A DNA stretch of 64,000 nucleotides from an uncultured Selenomonas sp. (GTDB lineage: Bacteria; Bacillota; Negativicutes; Selenomonadales; Selenomonadaceae). The notes beneath the pieces were generated by a model. It saw only the letters and a list, made by a program, of their open reading frames with translations, searched no databases and was not told the DNA's origin. The stretch spans positions 88,809 to 152,808 of the forward strand of contig CAMVGU010000004.1 in assembly GCA_947167105.1 (NCBI GenBank), written 5' to 3'. This document shows, in pieces, positions 1-8,219 of the stretch; positions within the stretch are counted from its first letter, which is position 1, and every line of letters begins with the position of its first letter. Position numbers and translations under genes: made by a program.

Positions 1-1022
1 GGCACGCCCATCACTGCCCCCGTGCCGTAGTCGGCCAGCACATAGTTCGTGACCCACAGCTCCACCTTATTGCCGTTGAAGGGGTTCACGGCGTAAACGC
101 CCGTGAAGATGCCCTCCTTCTCCGACTCGCTGGAAGTGCGCTCCATCTCGGACTGGTTGCGGGCTTTCTCACAGAAAGCCTTGATTTCCTCAGCCCTGGG
201 GTTATCCTTGACAAGCTTTTCGATAATCGGATGCTCCGCCGCCAGCGCTACGAAGGTAATGCCGTAAGCCGTATCCGGGCGCGTCGTGTAGACCGGCAGC
301 TTTTCGCCCAGCTCCGGCACCTCGATATTGAATTCCAGGCCCTCACTGCGGCCAATCCAGTTGGCCTGCATGGTCTTGACCCGCTCCGGCCAGCCCGGCA
401 GCTTATCCAGGTCATCCAGCAGCCTGTCAGCATAGTCCGTGATTTTCAGGAACCACTGGGACAAGTCCTTCTTGTGTACCTCAGAATCGCAGCGCCAGCA
501 TTTGCCGTCAATGACCTGCTCGTTTGCAAGCACCGTGCCGCAGGTATCGCACCAGTTCACGGAAGCTTCCTTCTTGTAGGCCAGGCCGCGCTTATAGAAA
601 AGCTCAAAGAGCCACTGGGTCCACTTGTAGTAATCCGGCGCGCAGGTCAGCACCTTCCTGTCCCAATCGTAGGACAGCCCCATGTCCTTCTGCTGGCGGA
701 TCATGTTATCTATATTGGCATAAGTCCAGTCACCCGGTTTCACGCCGTGCTTGATAGCCGCATTCTCGGCCGGCATGCCGAAGGAATCGAAGCCCATGGG
801 GTGCAGCACATTGAAGCCTGCCATAGTGCGGTAACGTGCCACCACATCACCGATGGAATAATTGCGCACATGACCCATATGCAGGTTGCCCGAGGGATAC
901 GGGAACATCTCAAGCGCATAGTACTTCGGGCGCTTCTCATCCATCTCCGTCCTATAGACCTGGCCCGCGTCCCATTTCTGCTGCCATTTTTTCTCTATCT
1001 GCTGCGGCGAATACCTCTCCAA
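1..1022 (-). CDS. leuS: Leucyl-tRNA synthetase, N-terminal part (runs off the window)
   Basis: Charges tRNA-Leu with leucine in the cytoplasm. About 340 residues are visible. The start of the protein reads [14 protein letters not shown], followed by the class I signature region [12 protein letters not shown] (the HIGH-type motif), a zinc-type cluster with CDTCG and CWRCD, and the beginning of the CP1 editing domain. The C-terminal part lies beyond position 1. I chose a TTG start at 1022 because the Shine-Dalgarno GGAGGG at 1029-1034 sits six bases upstream and no in-frame ATG lies between; other starts fit worse. It is transcribed alone, divergently from the GGDEF gene. No T-box specifier/antiterminator was found in its 250-base leader region. 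Identification is secure. Confidence 0.95.
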   Translation of the reverse strand, partial: MERYSPQQIEKKWQQKWDAGQVYRTEMDEKRPKYYALEMFPYPSGNLHMGHVRNYSIGDVVARYRTMAGFNVLHPMGFDSFGMPAENAAIKHGVKPGDWTYANIDNMIRQQKDMGLSYDWDRKVLTCAPDYYKWTQWLFELFYKRGLAYKKEASVNWCDTCGTVLANEQVIDGKCWRCDSEVHKKDLSQWFLKITDYADRLLDDLDKLPGWPERVKTMQANWIGRSEGLEFNIEVPELGEKLPVYTTRPDTAYGITFVALAAEHPIIEKLVKDNPRAEEIKAFCEKARNQSEMERTSSESEKEGIFTGVYAVNPFNGNKVELWVTNYVLADYGTGAVMGV

Positions 1023-1126
1023 TTCAATCCCTCCAAAAATATGGCCTGCATGGCCAAAATGCCTGTCTCATGTATGAGTTTTTTGCGCAGCTTCATAACG
1101 TCCGGCAAGAAACTACATACCCTTGT

Positions 1127-1155
1127 ATTATCTCATATTCAGCAGGCAACGTCAA
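1127..1155 (-). promoter_or_regulatory. Predicted sigma-A promoter of leuS
   Basis: On the minus strand TTGACG (1155-1150) and GATAAT (1132-1127) are separated by exactly 17 bases. A small hairpin, GGCC-ATGCA-GGCC followed by ATTTTT, lies between this promoter and the leuS ribosome site (about 1036-1058); it could be a weak attenuator but is short. Confidence 0.6.
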
Positions 1156-1207
1156 ACAGTATGAAACTGCCGGCCGCCGTTTCACATCAGTAAAAATTTC
1201 CAAAACC

Positions 1208-1237
1208 TTGAATAAAGCATCCTTAATATGCTAATAT
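1208..1237 (+). promoter_or_regulatory. Predicted promoter of the GGDEF gene
   Basis: TTGAAT (1208-1213) and TAATAT (1232-1237) with an 18-base spacer and a TGC extended -10 element. It points toward the start codon at 1279, which has its own good ribosome site (AAAAAGGAG). Confidence 0.5.
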
Positions 1238-1278
1238 AGAGTGGTAAGCATGCGGAACAGAGAAAAAGGAGCAAAAGC

Positions 1279-2169
1279 ATGGCTACTGCCATTGATGAGC
1301 AACTGAATAAGTACATCACCGCTCATGATATCTGGCCTAAGCTCTTCGATGTCGTGCGCCTGGTGGAGCAGGACAGCAACTGTGTGTGCCAATACAAGAA
1401 CGGCAAGTGCGTGCCGACCCAGGAAACATGCTACAATATCTGGGGCAAGGACAGCCGCTGCGCTAACTGCGTGTCGCACCTCGCCTTTGTGGAGAACACC
1501 CAGCACGTAAAGTTTGAATACGCAAACGAGCACTACTACTTCGTCATTGCCCGCCCTGTAGAAATGGAGAGCGGGCGCTATGTCATAGAGTTCGTGCTGG
1601 ATGCCACCACACAGTTTGCGCGCCATGGACTGTCCGGCAACAACTTTGTGATGGATCTCATCACCGAGCTGGAACGCGTATCCTCCAAGGACGTATTCTC
1701 CGGCCTTTACAACAAGACCCGCTTCAACCAGCTCCTGATGGAGCGGCTGGCGAGAGCCAAGGAAAAAGACATGCCCCTGTATCTGGCTCTCTGGGATGTA
1801 GACCGCTTCAAGCAGGTGAACGACCTGCACGGCCATGATGCCGGGGATAATGTAATCCTCGCCATCTCCCATCAGCTGCGCCACTTCGTGACAGATGACT
1901 GGGGAGTGGCCGCCCGCTTCGGCGGCGACGAGTTCGGCATTGTCTTCTTCGAGCAGGACCGCACGAAATGCCGCGTGCTGCTGGAGGGCATCGCCCAGGC
2001 CATTGCCCAGATTGATTTCCCCAGCCCCCAGGGCGGCATGTTCCATGTAACGGCCAGCTACGGCCTGGCCGATGTCCGTGCAGCCGCCACGCCGCTGGAA
2101 GCCGTGCATCTGGCCGATATCAGCCTCTATCGCTGCAAGGAACAGCATCACGCCGAACATCCTGAATAA
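1279..2169 (+). CDS. Diguanylate cyclase with N-terminal cysteine-rich sensor domain
   Basis: Probably makes the second messenger cyclic di-GMP from GTP. The C-terminal half (about residues 130-290) is a GGDEF domain with an intact GGDEF signature at residues 215-219. The five residues before it are VAARF and the preceding four are DDWG, so the usual RxxD inhibitory site is absent and product inhibition by that route is unlikely. The N-terminal 120 residues look like a PAS-type fold with six cysteines in 30 residues (C35, C37, C44, C51, C61, C64); the stretch CYNIWGKDSRCANC resembles cysteine-bearing PAS domains seen in clostridial signalling proteins and may bind metal or sense redox (inference). 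No membrane segment, so cytoplasmic. Monocistronic: own promoter, and a terminator directly after the stop. Confidence 0.85.
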   Translation: MATAIDEQLNKYITAHDIWPKLFDVVRLVEQDSNCVCQYKNGKCVPTQETCYNIWGKDSRCANCVSHLAFVENTQHVKFEYANEHYYFVIARPVEMESGRYVIEFVLDATTQFARHGLSGNNFVMDLITELERVSSKDVFSGLYNKTRFNQLLMERLARAKEKDMPLYLALWDVDRFKQVNDLHGHDAGDNVILAISHQLRHFVTDDWGVAARFGGDEFGIVFFEQDRTKCRVLLEGIAQAIAQIDFPSPQGGMFHVTASYGLADVRAAATPLEAVHLADISLYRCKEQHHAEHPE

Positions 2170-2174
2170 AGCGC

Positions 2175-2216
2175 ATGAAAAAGACCAAGGCAACTCTCAG
2201 CCTTGGTCTTTTTCAT
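2175..2216. terminator. Bidirectional terminator between converging genes
   Basis: A perfect 17-base inverted repeat (2175-2191 with 2200-2216) around an eight-base loop, A-rich on one side and T-rich on the other. It ends both the GGDEF gene (+) and the permease transcript (-). Confidence 0.85.
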
Positions 2217-2227
2217 ACCAAATTTTA

Positions 2228-3511
2228 TCAGAGATAGCGCAGCCACACATAGACGCTGGCGATGGCCACCGTCATCACCATCACAGGGAAAGCGACCTTC
2301 ATGAAGCCGACAAAGGAAATCTGCTTGCCCCGCTGGGCTGCCATGGAAGCCACAACCACATTGGCAGAGGCACCTATCAGCGTGCCGTTGCCGCCCAGGC
2401 AGGCACCCAGTGCCAGGCTCCACCACATGGGCTCCAGATTCGTAAGGCCCATCTGACCCATATCCTGAATCAAGGGGATCAGCGTCGCCACGAAGGGTAT
2501 ATTGTCGATGAAGGCAGAAGCTATGGCACTCATCCACATGATAAGCATGGCCGTAGCAGGCACATTGCCCTGGGTGATGGCGATGGCCTCCGCTGCCAGC
2601 ATCTTAATGACCCCCGTCTCCACCAGGGCACCCACCAGCACAAACAGCCCTGCAAAGAAGAAGATGGCCAGCCACTCCACCTTGGACAGGGCCTTAGCAA
2701 TCATGCCCTCGTTCTGGGGATAGGAAATCAGGAGCAGGAAGCCTGCGCCGGTCAGGGCCGCCGTGGCTGTCTGCAATCCCAGGGTGCTATGCAGCACGAA
2801 CATGGAAATCGTGATAAAGATGGCCAGCAGGCACTTCTTCAGGAGCTTAGTGTCTGTAATCTGGCTTCTCTCATCCAGGCTCATGACCTTGGCCTGGAGC
2901 TCAGGCTGGGTCTTTAAATGCTTGCCATACAAGGCAACCAGCACAGCCTCCATGACGATGAAAATAATGATGGAAACCCCGGTCACATTCCAGATAAAGT
3001 CCATAAAGGACAGCCCCACCGCGCTGCCGATCATGATGTTCGGGGGGTCGCCGATAAGGGTCGCTGTACCGCCCACATTGGAGGAGAGAATCTGGGACAT
3101 CAGATAGGGCTTCACATCTACCTTCAACTGGGAAGTAATGGAGAAGGTGATGGGCACGGTGAGCAGCACCGTGGTCACGTTATCCAGGAGGCCGGAGCAG
3201 ACCGCTGTCAGGGCGGAAAGCGCCAGCAGCAGGGCAATGGGCTGCGCCTTGACCTTCTTCGCCGCCCAGATGGCGAGAAAATTGAAAAGGCCGGTCTCGC
3301 TGGTGACATTCACGATAATCATCATGCCCATCAGCAGGCCCAGGGTATTGAAGTCAATGTGGGTAATGGCTGTCTGCTGATCCAGGATACCGCAGAGAAT
3401 CATCAGCATGGCACCGAAGATGCCCACAATGGTGCGGTGGACTTTCTCGGAAATAATCAGTGCATAAGCCGTCACAAAGATAACGACGGCTACGATGGTA
3501 CTCGTTTCCAT
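2228..3511 (-). CDS. ArsB/NhaD-type ion transporter (SLC13-like permease)
   Basis: A polytopic inner-membrane carrier of the ArsB/NhaD/CitM superfamily with about eleven hydrophobic segments. Family hallmarks visible are SSNVGGTATLIGDPPN near residue 150 and the matching C-terminal half motif LGGNGTLIGASANVV near residue 380, the two inverted-repeat signature loops of this superfamily. Substrate cannot be read from sequence: arsenite, Na+/H+ exchange and dicarboxylates are all possible. I chose ATG at 3511 (METSTIV); a GTG ten codons upstream (3541) is open but the GGAAGGGAAG ribosome site lies inside that extension. It is the last gene of a set HD protein - glnS - unknown - permease, ending at the terminator 2175-2216. 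Confidence 0.75.
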   Translation of the reverse strand: METSTIVAVVIFVTAYALIISEKVHRTIVGIFGAMLMILCGILDQQTAITHIDFNTLGLLMGMMIIVNVTSETGLFNFLAIWAAKKVKAQPIALLLALSALTAVCSGLLDNVTTVLLTVPITFSITSQLKVDVKPYLMSQILSSNVGGTATLIGDPPNIMIGSAVGLSFMDFIWNVTGVSIIIFIVMEAVLVALYGKHLKTQPELQAKVMSLDERSQITDTKLLKKCLLAIFITISMFVLHSTLGLQTATAALTGAGFLLLISYPQNEGMIAKALSKVEWLAIFFFAGLFVLVGALVETGVIKMLAAEAIAITQGNVPATAMLIMWMSAIASAFIDNIPFVATLIPLIQDMGQMGLTNLEPMWWSLALGACLGGNGTLIGASANVVVASMAAQRGKQISFVGFMKVAFPVMVMTVAIASVYVWLRYL

Positions 3512-3554
3512 GAGATTTATACTCGCTTCCCTTCCAAACACACAAAGACGTTTG

Positions 3555-3884
3555 TTATTTATATTTAGGCGTCAGCACTATGCTTTCGCCGTCCCTTTTG
3601 ACCTTGAAGGTGTAGCCGGTGATCCCTTTCAGAGCCAGCTCCATCTTTAGCTGGGTCAGTGCCTTGCCCAGCTCATCGGTCAGTTCCCTGGTAAAGCCGC
3701 CCCTGGCCAGGTCAGCAGGCGGTGCCTTGGCCGCCTCTGCCTGGGCCTTCTGTTCCTGGGCCTTAGCCGCCCGCACGAATTTTTCTTCCAGCGTGTCCTC
3801 CTCGATAAAATCCTTCATCATATCCTTATCGCTCAGGCCACGGGGAATTTTCGCCTTCGGAACCTTCTTCGTCATCTTTGACAT
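3555..3884 (-). CDS. Small charged protein of unknown function downstream of glnS
   Basis: 109 residues, not recognised. The first half is basic and helix-forming, with an Ala/Lys/Gln/Glu-rich segment (about residues 38-60) likely to be coiled coil. The second half (about 62-109) looks like a small folded domain, ending GYTFKVKRDGESIVLTPKYK, which has the look of a beta-hairpin. No signal peptide or membrane segment. A good ribosome site (AAGGTGAG) precedes the ATG. Only nine bases separate it from the glnS stop, so it is almost certainly co-transcribed with glnS; whether that has functional meaning is unknown. Confidence 0.7.
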   Translation of the reverse strand: MSKMTKKVPKAKIPRGLSDKDMMKDFIEEDTLEEKFVRAAKAQEQKAQAEAAKAPPADLARGGFTRELTDELGKALTQLKMELALKGITGYTFKVKRDGESIVLTPKYK

Positions 3885-3893
3885 CTGCTCACC

Positions 3894-5567
3894 TTATTTC
3901 TTGCTGACTTTCGCCCAAGTATCCTTGAGCCCCACCACGCGATTGAAGACCAGCCTCTCCGGCGTCGTGTCCGGGTCTGTCACGAAATAGCCCTCCCGCA
4001 GGAACTGGTAATGGGTGCCTGCCGCCGTCAATTTCACGCTCGGCTCAATCAGCGCCTTATCCAGCACTTCCAGGGACTTGTCATTCAAGGAAGCAATGAA
4101 ATCCGCCGGTACATTGCCATCCTCATCCGTCTCAATCAGGTAATCGTAGAGGCGCACCTCGCAGGGCAGAGCAGTCTTGGCAGCCACCCAATGTATGGTG
4201 CCTTTGATCTTGCGGTTTGCTGTCGCCCCCCCCGTCTTGGAATCCGGGTCGCAGGTGCAGTGCAGTTCCAAAATCCGGCCCTGCTCGTCCTTGATGACCT
4301 CATCACATCTGATAATATAGGCATGCTTCAGGCGCACCTCCCCGCCCGGCTTCAGGCGGAAGAACTTCTTCGGCGCTTCCTCCAGGAAATCATCCTGCTC
4401 GATATAAATTTCACGGGAGAAAGGTACGAAGCGCTGCCCGCCGCGCAGGGGATTATTGTCAGCCAGCAGCCATTCCTCCTTATCCTCCGGATAGTTCGTG
4501 ATAATGACCTTCAAGGGGCGCAGCACCGCCATCACCCGATCTGCGTTCTCGTTCAGGTCGTCCCGCACGCAATGCTCCAGCATGGCGGCATCCACCAGGG
4601 AATTGGCCTTGGCAACGCCGATCTCCTCGCAGAACTTGCGCAGGGAGGCCGGAGTATAGCCGCGGCGGCGCAGGCCGGAAATAGTAGGCATACGGGGATC
4701 GTCCCAGCCGCGCACATGTCCCTCCTCCACCAACTGGCGCAGCTTGCGCTTGCTGGTGATGGTATTCGTAAGGTTCAGCCGGGCGAACTCAATCTGGCGC
4801 GGGCGCTTGCCCTCCTCAAAGCCCAGATGCTCAAGGAGCCAGTCATAGAAAGGACGATGCTCCTCGAATTCCAGGGTGCAGACGGAGTGGGTAATGCCCT
4901 CGATGGCATCGGACAGGGGATGGGCAAAATCATACATGGGATAGATGCACCAGGCATCCCCGGTGCGGTGATGATGGGCGTGGGCAATGCGGTAGATAAC
5001 CGTGTCCCGCAGCACCATATTCGGGGAAGCCATATCTATTTTGGCCCGCAGCACCTTGGCACCGTCTTGGAACTCACCCGCTTTCATACGACGGAACAAA
5101 TCCAGATTTTCCTCCACGGAGCGGTTTCTGCAGGGGCTCTCCTGCCCCGGCTCCGTCAAAGTGCCGCGAGTGGCCTTGATTTCCTCGGCGGACTGGTCGT
5201 CCACATAGGCCAGCCCCTTCTCGATCAGCTGCTCTGCGTAAGCATACAGCTTGTCGAAGTAGTCGGAGGCATAGAACATGCGGTCAGCCCAGGAAAAGCC
5301 CAGCCATTTGATGTCCTCCTGAATGGAGTCCACATACTCCGTGTCCTCCTTGGTGGGATTCGTATCATCAAAGCGCAGATTGCACAGGCCCTGATTGCGC
5401 TCCGCCAGACCGAAATTCAGGCAAATTGACTTAGCGTGCCCGATATGGAGATAGCCGTTCGGCTCGGGAGGGAAGCGGGTATGGATACCATCTGCATACT
5501 TGCCCTGCTTCAGATCATCCTCGATGATATTCTGGATGAAATTCGAGGACTGCTGCATCTCTGCCAT
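3894..5567 (-). CDS. glnS: Glutaminyl-tRNA synthetase
   Basis: Class I aminoacyl-tRNA synthetase that directly charges tRNA-Gln. 557 residues, the normal length of the bacterial enzyme. The HIGH motif is in [15 protein letters not shown] (about residues 33-47) and the KMSKS-equivalent is TSKRKL near residue 270, both GlnRS-type, followed by the two beta-barrel anticodon-binding domains at the C-terminus. GlnRS in place of the GatCAB amidotransferase route is unevenly distributed in Firmicutes but common in Negativicutes. ATG at 5567 has AGGAG eight bases upstream. It lies 16 bases after the HD-domain gene and is followed at nine bases by the 109-residue unknown. Confidence 0.97.
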   Translation of the reverse strand: MAEMQQSSNFIQNIIEDDLKQGKYADGIHTRFPPEPNGYLHIGHAKSICLNFGLAERNQGLCNLRFDDTNPTKEDTEYVDSIQEDIKWLGFSWADRMFYASDYFDKLYAYAEQLIEKGLAYVDDQSAEEIKATRGTLTEPGQESPCRNRSVEENLDLFRRMKAGEFQDGAKVLRAKIDMASPNMVLRDTVIYRIAHAHHHRTGDAWCIYPMYDFAHPLSDAIEGITHSVCTLEFEEHRPFYDWLLEHLGFEEGKRPRQIEFARLNLTNTITSKRKLRQLVEEGHVRGWDDPRMPTISGLRRRGYTPASLRKFCEEIGVAKANSLVDAAMLEHCVRDDLNENADRVMAVLRPLKVIITNYPEDKEEWLLADNNPLRGGQRFVPFSREIYIEQDDFLEEAPKKFFRLKPGGEVRLKHAYIIRCDEVIKDEQGRILELHCTCDPDSKTGGATANRKIKGTIHWVAAKTALPCEVRLYDYLIETDEDGNVPADFIASLNDKSLEVLDKALIEPSVKLTAAGTHYQFLREGYFVTDPDTTPERLVFNRVVGLKDTWAKVSKK

Positions 5568-5583
5568 GATTCATTCTCCTATC

Positions 5584-6408
5584 TCAGTATATATCTGCCT
5601 TGTCAGGTATCTCTATTCGTTCGGATATGTATTTGCGCAGGCGTTCCACACCTTCTGCCAGCCCCTCCTGCTCCGGCAGGCAGGCAATGATTTTCTCGAT
5701 ATAGCCCTGCTCCATCAGGCGCTCCAAGGTCCAGCCGAAATTGATATCATACACCCACATCAGGCGCACAACAATGCGGTCGCCGTGGGTGCGCATCTCG
5801 TAGTAGTCCGCCTGCTCACCCTTGGCGAAATGCTCCACGAAATCCTGGCTCACATTGAGCTTGTCCACGCCCTTCACGAATTTGGGCGCCTCTGCTGCGT
5901 GCTTAGGGTCCAGGAAGGGCGCCAGCACACGGTAGATATCCTGCTTGTCCGCATCCCGCAAAAGCTTCGCAAACAGCAGCTTGCGCTTGTCATCAGTGGA
6001 GCGGATAGCCTTCTTGTTATGCTCCTGAATGGCAAAGCGCACAAGCTCCAAATCCTCCGGGGCCAGCTCATGCAGCACATCCAGCTCTGCCAGCACCTTC
6101 AGCCCCAGGTCAGCATGATCCTCCGACCGGGCATCATTAAATGTCTGATACAAGCTGTACTGCCGGAAACGACCCACATCGTGGAAAAGCCCCATAATCT
6201 CCGCCAGTTGCACATCATGGGGCCTTAGCTGCAAATGCCGGGCCAGTTCCCGTGCGATGCGCGTCACATAGCCTGTATGCTCCTCCTTGATGCGGATGCC
6301 GAGCATGACTTCCTCATCCTCGGTATGGAATGATTTCATATAGGCACCCATCCAGTCATGCAGATGGTGCAACAATTCCGTCAAATCGTCTTCTGTAGTG
6401 TAGGGCAA
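5584..6408 (-). CDS. HD-domain phosphohydrolase
   Basis: A cytoplasmic HD-superfamily metal-dependent phosphohydrolase; the substrate (nucleotide or phosphorylated metabolite) is not evident. The metal-binding set is visible: H in KEEHTGYVTR (about residue 45), the HD pair in GLFHDVGRFRQ (about 76-77), H-A-D in SEDHADLG, and a later E-H in IQEHNKK. 274 residues with the start used here. The start is decided by the ribosome site: AGGAGG lies only two bases from a TTG at 6414 but eight bases from the next in-frame TTG at 6408, which I prefer. First gene of the set with glnS. Confidence 0.8.
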   Translation of the reverse strand: MPYTTEDDLTELLHHLHDWMGAYMKSFHTEDEEVMLGIRIKEEHTGYVTRIARELARHLQLRPHDVQLAEIMGLFHDVGRFRQYSLYQTFNDARSEDHADLGLKVLAELDVLHELAPEDLELVRFAIQEHNKKAIRSTDDKRKLLFAKLLRDADKQDIYRVLAPFLDPKHAAEAPKFVKGVDKLNVSQDFVEHFAKGEQADYYEMRTHGDRIVVRLMWVYDINFGWTLERLMEQGYIEKIIACLPEQEGLAEGVERLRKYISERIEIPDKADIY

Positions 6409-6463
6409 AGCCAAAGCCTCCTAAACATTTCAAAATACAAGTATAAATTATACTACGTCAACG

Positions 6464-6507
6464 AGAAAGAGTCCAATGATTTTCTCTAACGTCATTGGAC
6501 TCTTTCT
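6464..6507. terminator. Strong 16-bp hairpin between HD gene and higBA
   Basis: A perfect 16-base inverted repeat, AGAAAGAGTCCAATGA (6464-6479) with its complement at 6492-6507, and a 12-base loop. It lies downstream of the higBA terminator and just upstream of the HD gene's probable promoter region. It could back up termination of the toxin-antitoxin transcript. Confidence 0.6.
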
Positions 6508-6607
6508 TTGCCAACTTTCCCTGTCCCTTCTTTCCCCCTTACACAGTCATCATTCGATCATACCCCTAATATCTGCGAGCATACGTGCGGTCACCTGGAA
6601 AATAAAA

Positions 6608-6640
6608 AGCCGCCATGAAGCATAGTGCCCCAAAGCGGCT
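6608..6640 (-). terminator. Terminator of higBA
   Basis: AGCCGC/GCGGCT arms; on the minus strand the hairpin is followed by TTTTTATTTT. It starts seven bases after the antitoxin stop codon. Confidence 0.75.
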
Positions 6641-6646
6641 GCACCG

Positions 6647-6925
6647 TCATGCCGGTACAAGCTTGATTTCAAATCGCATATTCAGCCCCTGCGCAAGCCG
6701 TACAAGCGTGGCATACGTAGGATTGCTGTTGCCGTTCTCAAATCGGGATATATCTGCCTGCGGTATGCCAGTGCGCTCAGAAAGCTCCTTCTGCGTGATT
6801 CCCTGCTCCCTGCGTGCGTCAATCAGTGCCTGCTTGACTGCAAATTCAGGTGCCAAGGCGTCCCATTCAGCTTTTATCTCAGGGTCTCGAAGCTGCTCGG
6901 CAAGATAATCATCAAATTCGCTCAT
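6647..6925 (-). CDS. higA: HigA-type antitoxin (XRE family helix-turn-helix)
   Basis: DNA-binding antitoxin that should neutralise the HigB-like toxin encoded just upstream and repress the shared promoter. 92 residues; the helix-turn-helix spans about residues 36-90, with ITQKELSERTGIPQADISRF typical of XRE/Cro family proteins. The ATG at 6925 is preceded by GGGAGAAAG; a longer frame exists upstream but overlaps the toxin and lacks a ribosome site. It overlaps the toxin end by 14 bases, implying translational coupling. The toxin-before-antitoxin order is the HigBA arrangement. Confidence 0.85.
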   Translation of the reverse strand: MSEFDDYLAEQLRDPEIKAEWDALAPEFAVKQALIDARREQGITQKELSERTGIPQADISRFENGNSNPTYATLVRLAQGLNMRFEIKLVPA

Positions 6926-7274
6926 GTTCTTTCTCCCTTTCCAGAAAATCTGCCCTGTACTTCTTTGCAATGGCTATTTCAGCGGGCGGCGTTTTGTTCG
7001 TCTTTTTCACAAAGCCGTTCGTCAGGATGATTCTCTGCCCAACGTAGAAAAAGTACAACACCCGCGTTATATTGCCACCAAAGGAAGTACGAAGCTCAAA
7101 TATACCATCTTCCAGCGGCTTGGAATCCGGCTCCCTGGTTTCGTTGCCGTTGTCCTGTAGCAAATTGATTGAACGAAGCACCTTGGTACGAAGTTTCTTG
7201 TCAAGCCCGTCAATGAAGTCCTTTGCAGGCTTGTCTCCGTCTGCTGTTGTGTAAAAGCTTACATCGAATTGCAT
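6912..7274 (-). CDS. higB: HigB/RelE-type toxin (phage Gp49-like family)
   Basis: Probable ribosome-dependent mRNA endonuclease. 120 residues, the normal size. It shows the family core: an N-terminal helix pair with KPAKDFIDGLDKK, the strand segment GIFELRTSFGGNITRVLYFF, and the conserved basic segment NGFVKKTNKTP followed by AIAKKYRADF. Start at 7274 is supported by GGGAGG six bases upstream; a longer open frame to 7331 runs over the promoter and is not used. It is the first gene of the pair, read from the promoter at 7303-7331. Confidence 0.85.
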   Translation of the reverse strand: MQFDVSFYTTADGDKPAKDFIDGLDKKLRTKVLRSINLLQDNGNETREPDSKPLEDGIFELRTSFGGNITRVLYFFYVGQRIILTNGFVKKTNKTPPAEIAIAKKYRADFLEREKEHERI

Positions 7275-7302
7275 TCTGCGCCTCCCGCCCTTCGTTACCT
7301 TC

Positions 7303-7331
7303 ATTATATGTGATATAACACATATTGTCAA
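7303..7331 (-). promoter_or_regulatory. higBA promoter with embedded palindromic operator
   Basis: Consensus sigma-A promoter on the minus strand: TTGACA (7331-7326), exactly 17 bases, TATAAT (7308-7303). A palindrome ATATGTG-N6-CACATAT (7306-7325) fills the spacer and touches the -10 element, which is where a HigA dimer would be expected to block RNA polymerase. Confidence 0.85.
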
Positions 7332-7398
7332 TGAATTGAGAGAAATTTGAAGAAAGTACAGCCGAGAGTGATTACTTATGCCTGCATGCTACTATTCT

Positions 7399-8091
7399 TT
7401 AACCAATGCAATTCATAATGAAAAGCACCACGGGCACTACAGCCAACGCCGGCAAATAATTCAAGACCTTGATCTTAGTCAGGCCAATCATATTGAGCCC
7501 GATGGCCAGAATCAGCAGGCAGCCTGTGCAGCTTACCTCTGCAATCACATCCCTTGATAGGAAAGGTGCCAGCCACTCCGCCCCCAGGACAATGGCTCCC
7601 TGGAACAGCAAGGTGAAGACCGCCGACCCCATCACGCCGATGCCCATCGCCGCCCCCATGACGGCGCCGGACACCATATCAAGCAAGGACTTCGTGTAAA
7701 GCATGGTGAAATCAGCCGCCAGACCAGCATTCAGGGAACCCACAATGACCATGGCCCCCACGTTCATAATCAGGCAGGAAGTCACGAAAGCATTGGCGAT
7801 TTTCGCACCCTCGCCCGCCCCGCTCCAGCGACTGGTCAGCCGCTCCGCGAAACGGTTGATATGCCCGTCCCAGTCCATGGCTTCACCTAACCCGGCACCC
7901 ATGACGCAGGCAATAATCATCACCAGGATATTCTGCTCCGCGATGGCTCCCTGCACGCCAATGATAACGGTGCACAGGCCCAGGGCCTGCATGACAATAT
8001 CCGAAATCTCCTTCGGTATGCCACGGCGAAACAGCAATCCCACTGTAGTACCGATGATAATGACGACTGTATTGACAATGACAGCAAACAT
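7399..8091 (-). CDS. DUF554 family membrane protein
   Basis: 230 residues with about seven hydrophobic segments and no long soluble part; an inner-membrane protein of the DUF554 (YdfK) family, function unknown, possibly transport. The glycine-rich repeats such as GAGLGEAMDW and AVMGAAMGIGVMGSAV and the N-terminal VNTVVIIIGTTVGLLFRRGIP (split here: VNTVVIIIGTT, VGLLFRRGIP) are typical. ATG with GGAGC five bases upstream. It appears to be its own unit between higBA and nifJ; a nifJ terminator lies just upstream. Confidence 0.8.
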   Translation of the reverse strand: MFAVIVNTVVIIIGTTVGLLFRRGIPKEISDIVMQALGLCTVIIGVQGAIAEQNILVMIIACVMGAGLGEAMDWDGHINRFAERLTSRWSGAGEGAKIANAFVTSCLIMNVGAMVIVGSLNAGLAADFTMLYTKSLLDMVSGAVMGAAMGIGVMGSAVFTLLFQGAIVLGAEWLAPFLSRDVIAEVSCTGCLLILAIGLNMIGLTKIKVLNYLPALAVVPVVLFIMNCIG

Positions 8092-8161
8092 AAAAAGCTC
8101 CTTATTTTCAGGGGAAATTCATCAACGCTCTTATTGTAACAAATTTACAGATAATAGAAAA

Positions 8162-8191
8162 GCACCCCACCGACCTGCGCCGATGGGATGC
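8162..8191 (-). terminator. Terminator of nifJ
   Basis: On the minus strand a stem of about 12 pairs (GCATCCCATCGG with its partner, using G-U pairs) is followed by TTTTCTATTAT. It begins 28 bases after the nifJ stop. Confidence 0.7.
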
Positions 8192-8219
8192 CCCTATTTT
8201 TCAGTTGCCTGATTTACCC

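Noticed and set aside
1023..1278. T-box leader for leuS
   Set aside because: No AGGGTGGNACCGCG-type antiterminator or specifier loop seen; only a small GGCC hairpin.
4011..5429. A 472-codon open frame opposite glnS, and similar long frames opposite the arg genes and typA
   Set aside because: Same reason: codon-bias shadows of firmly identified genes. Their translations are His/Gln/Gly-rich with no domain structure.
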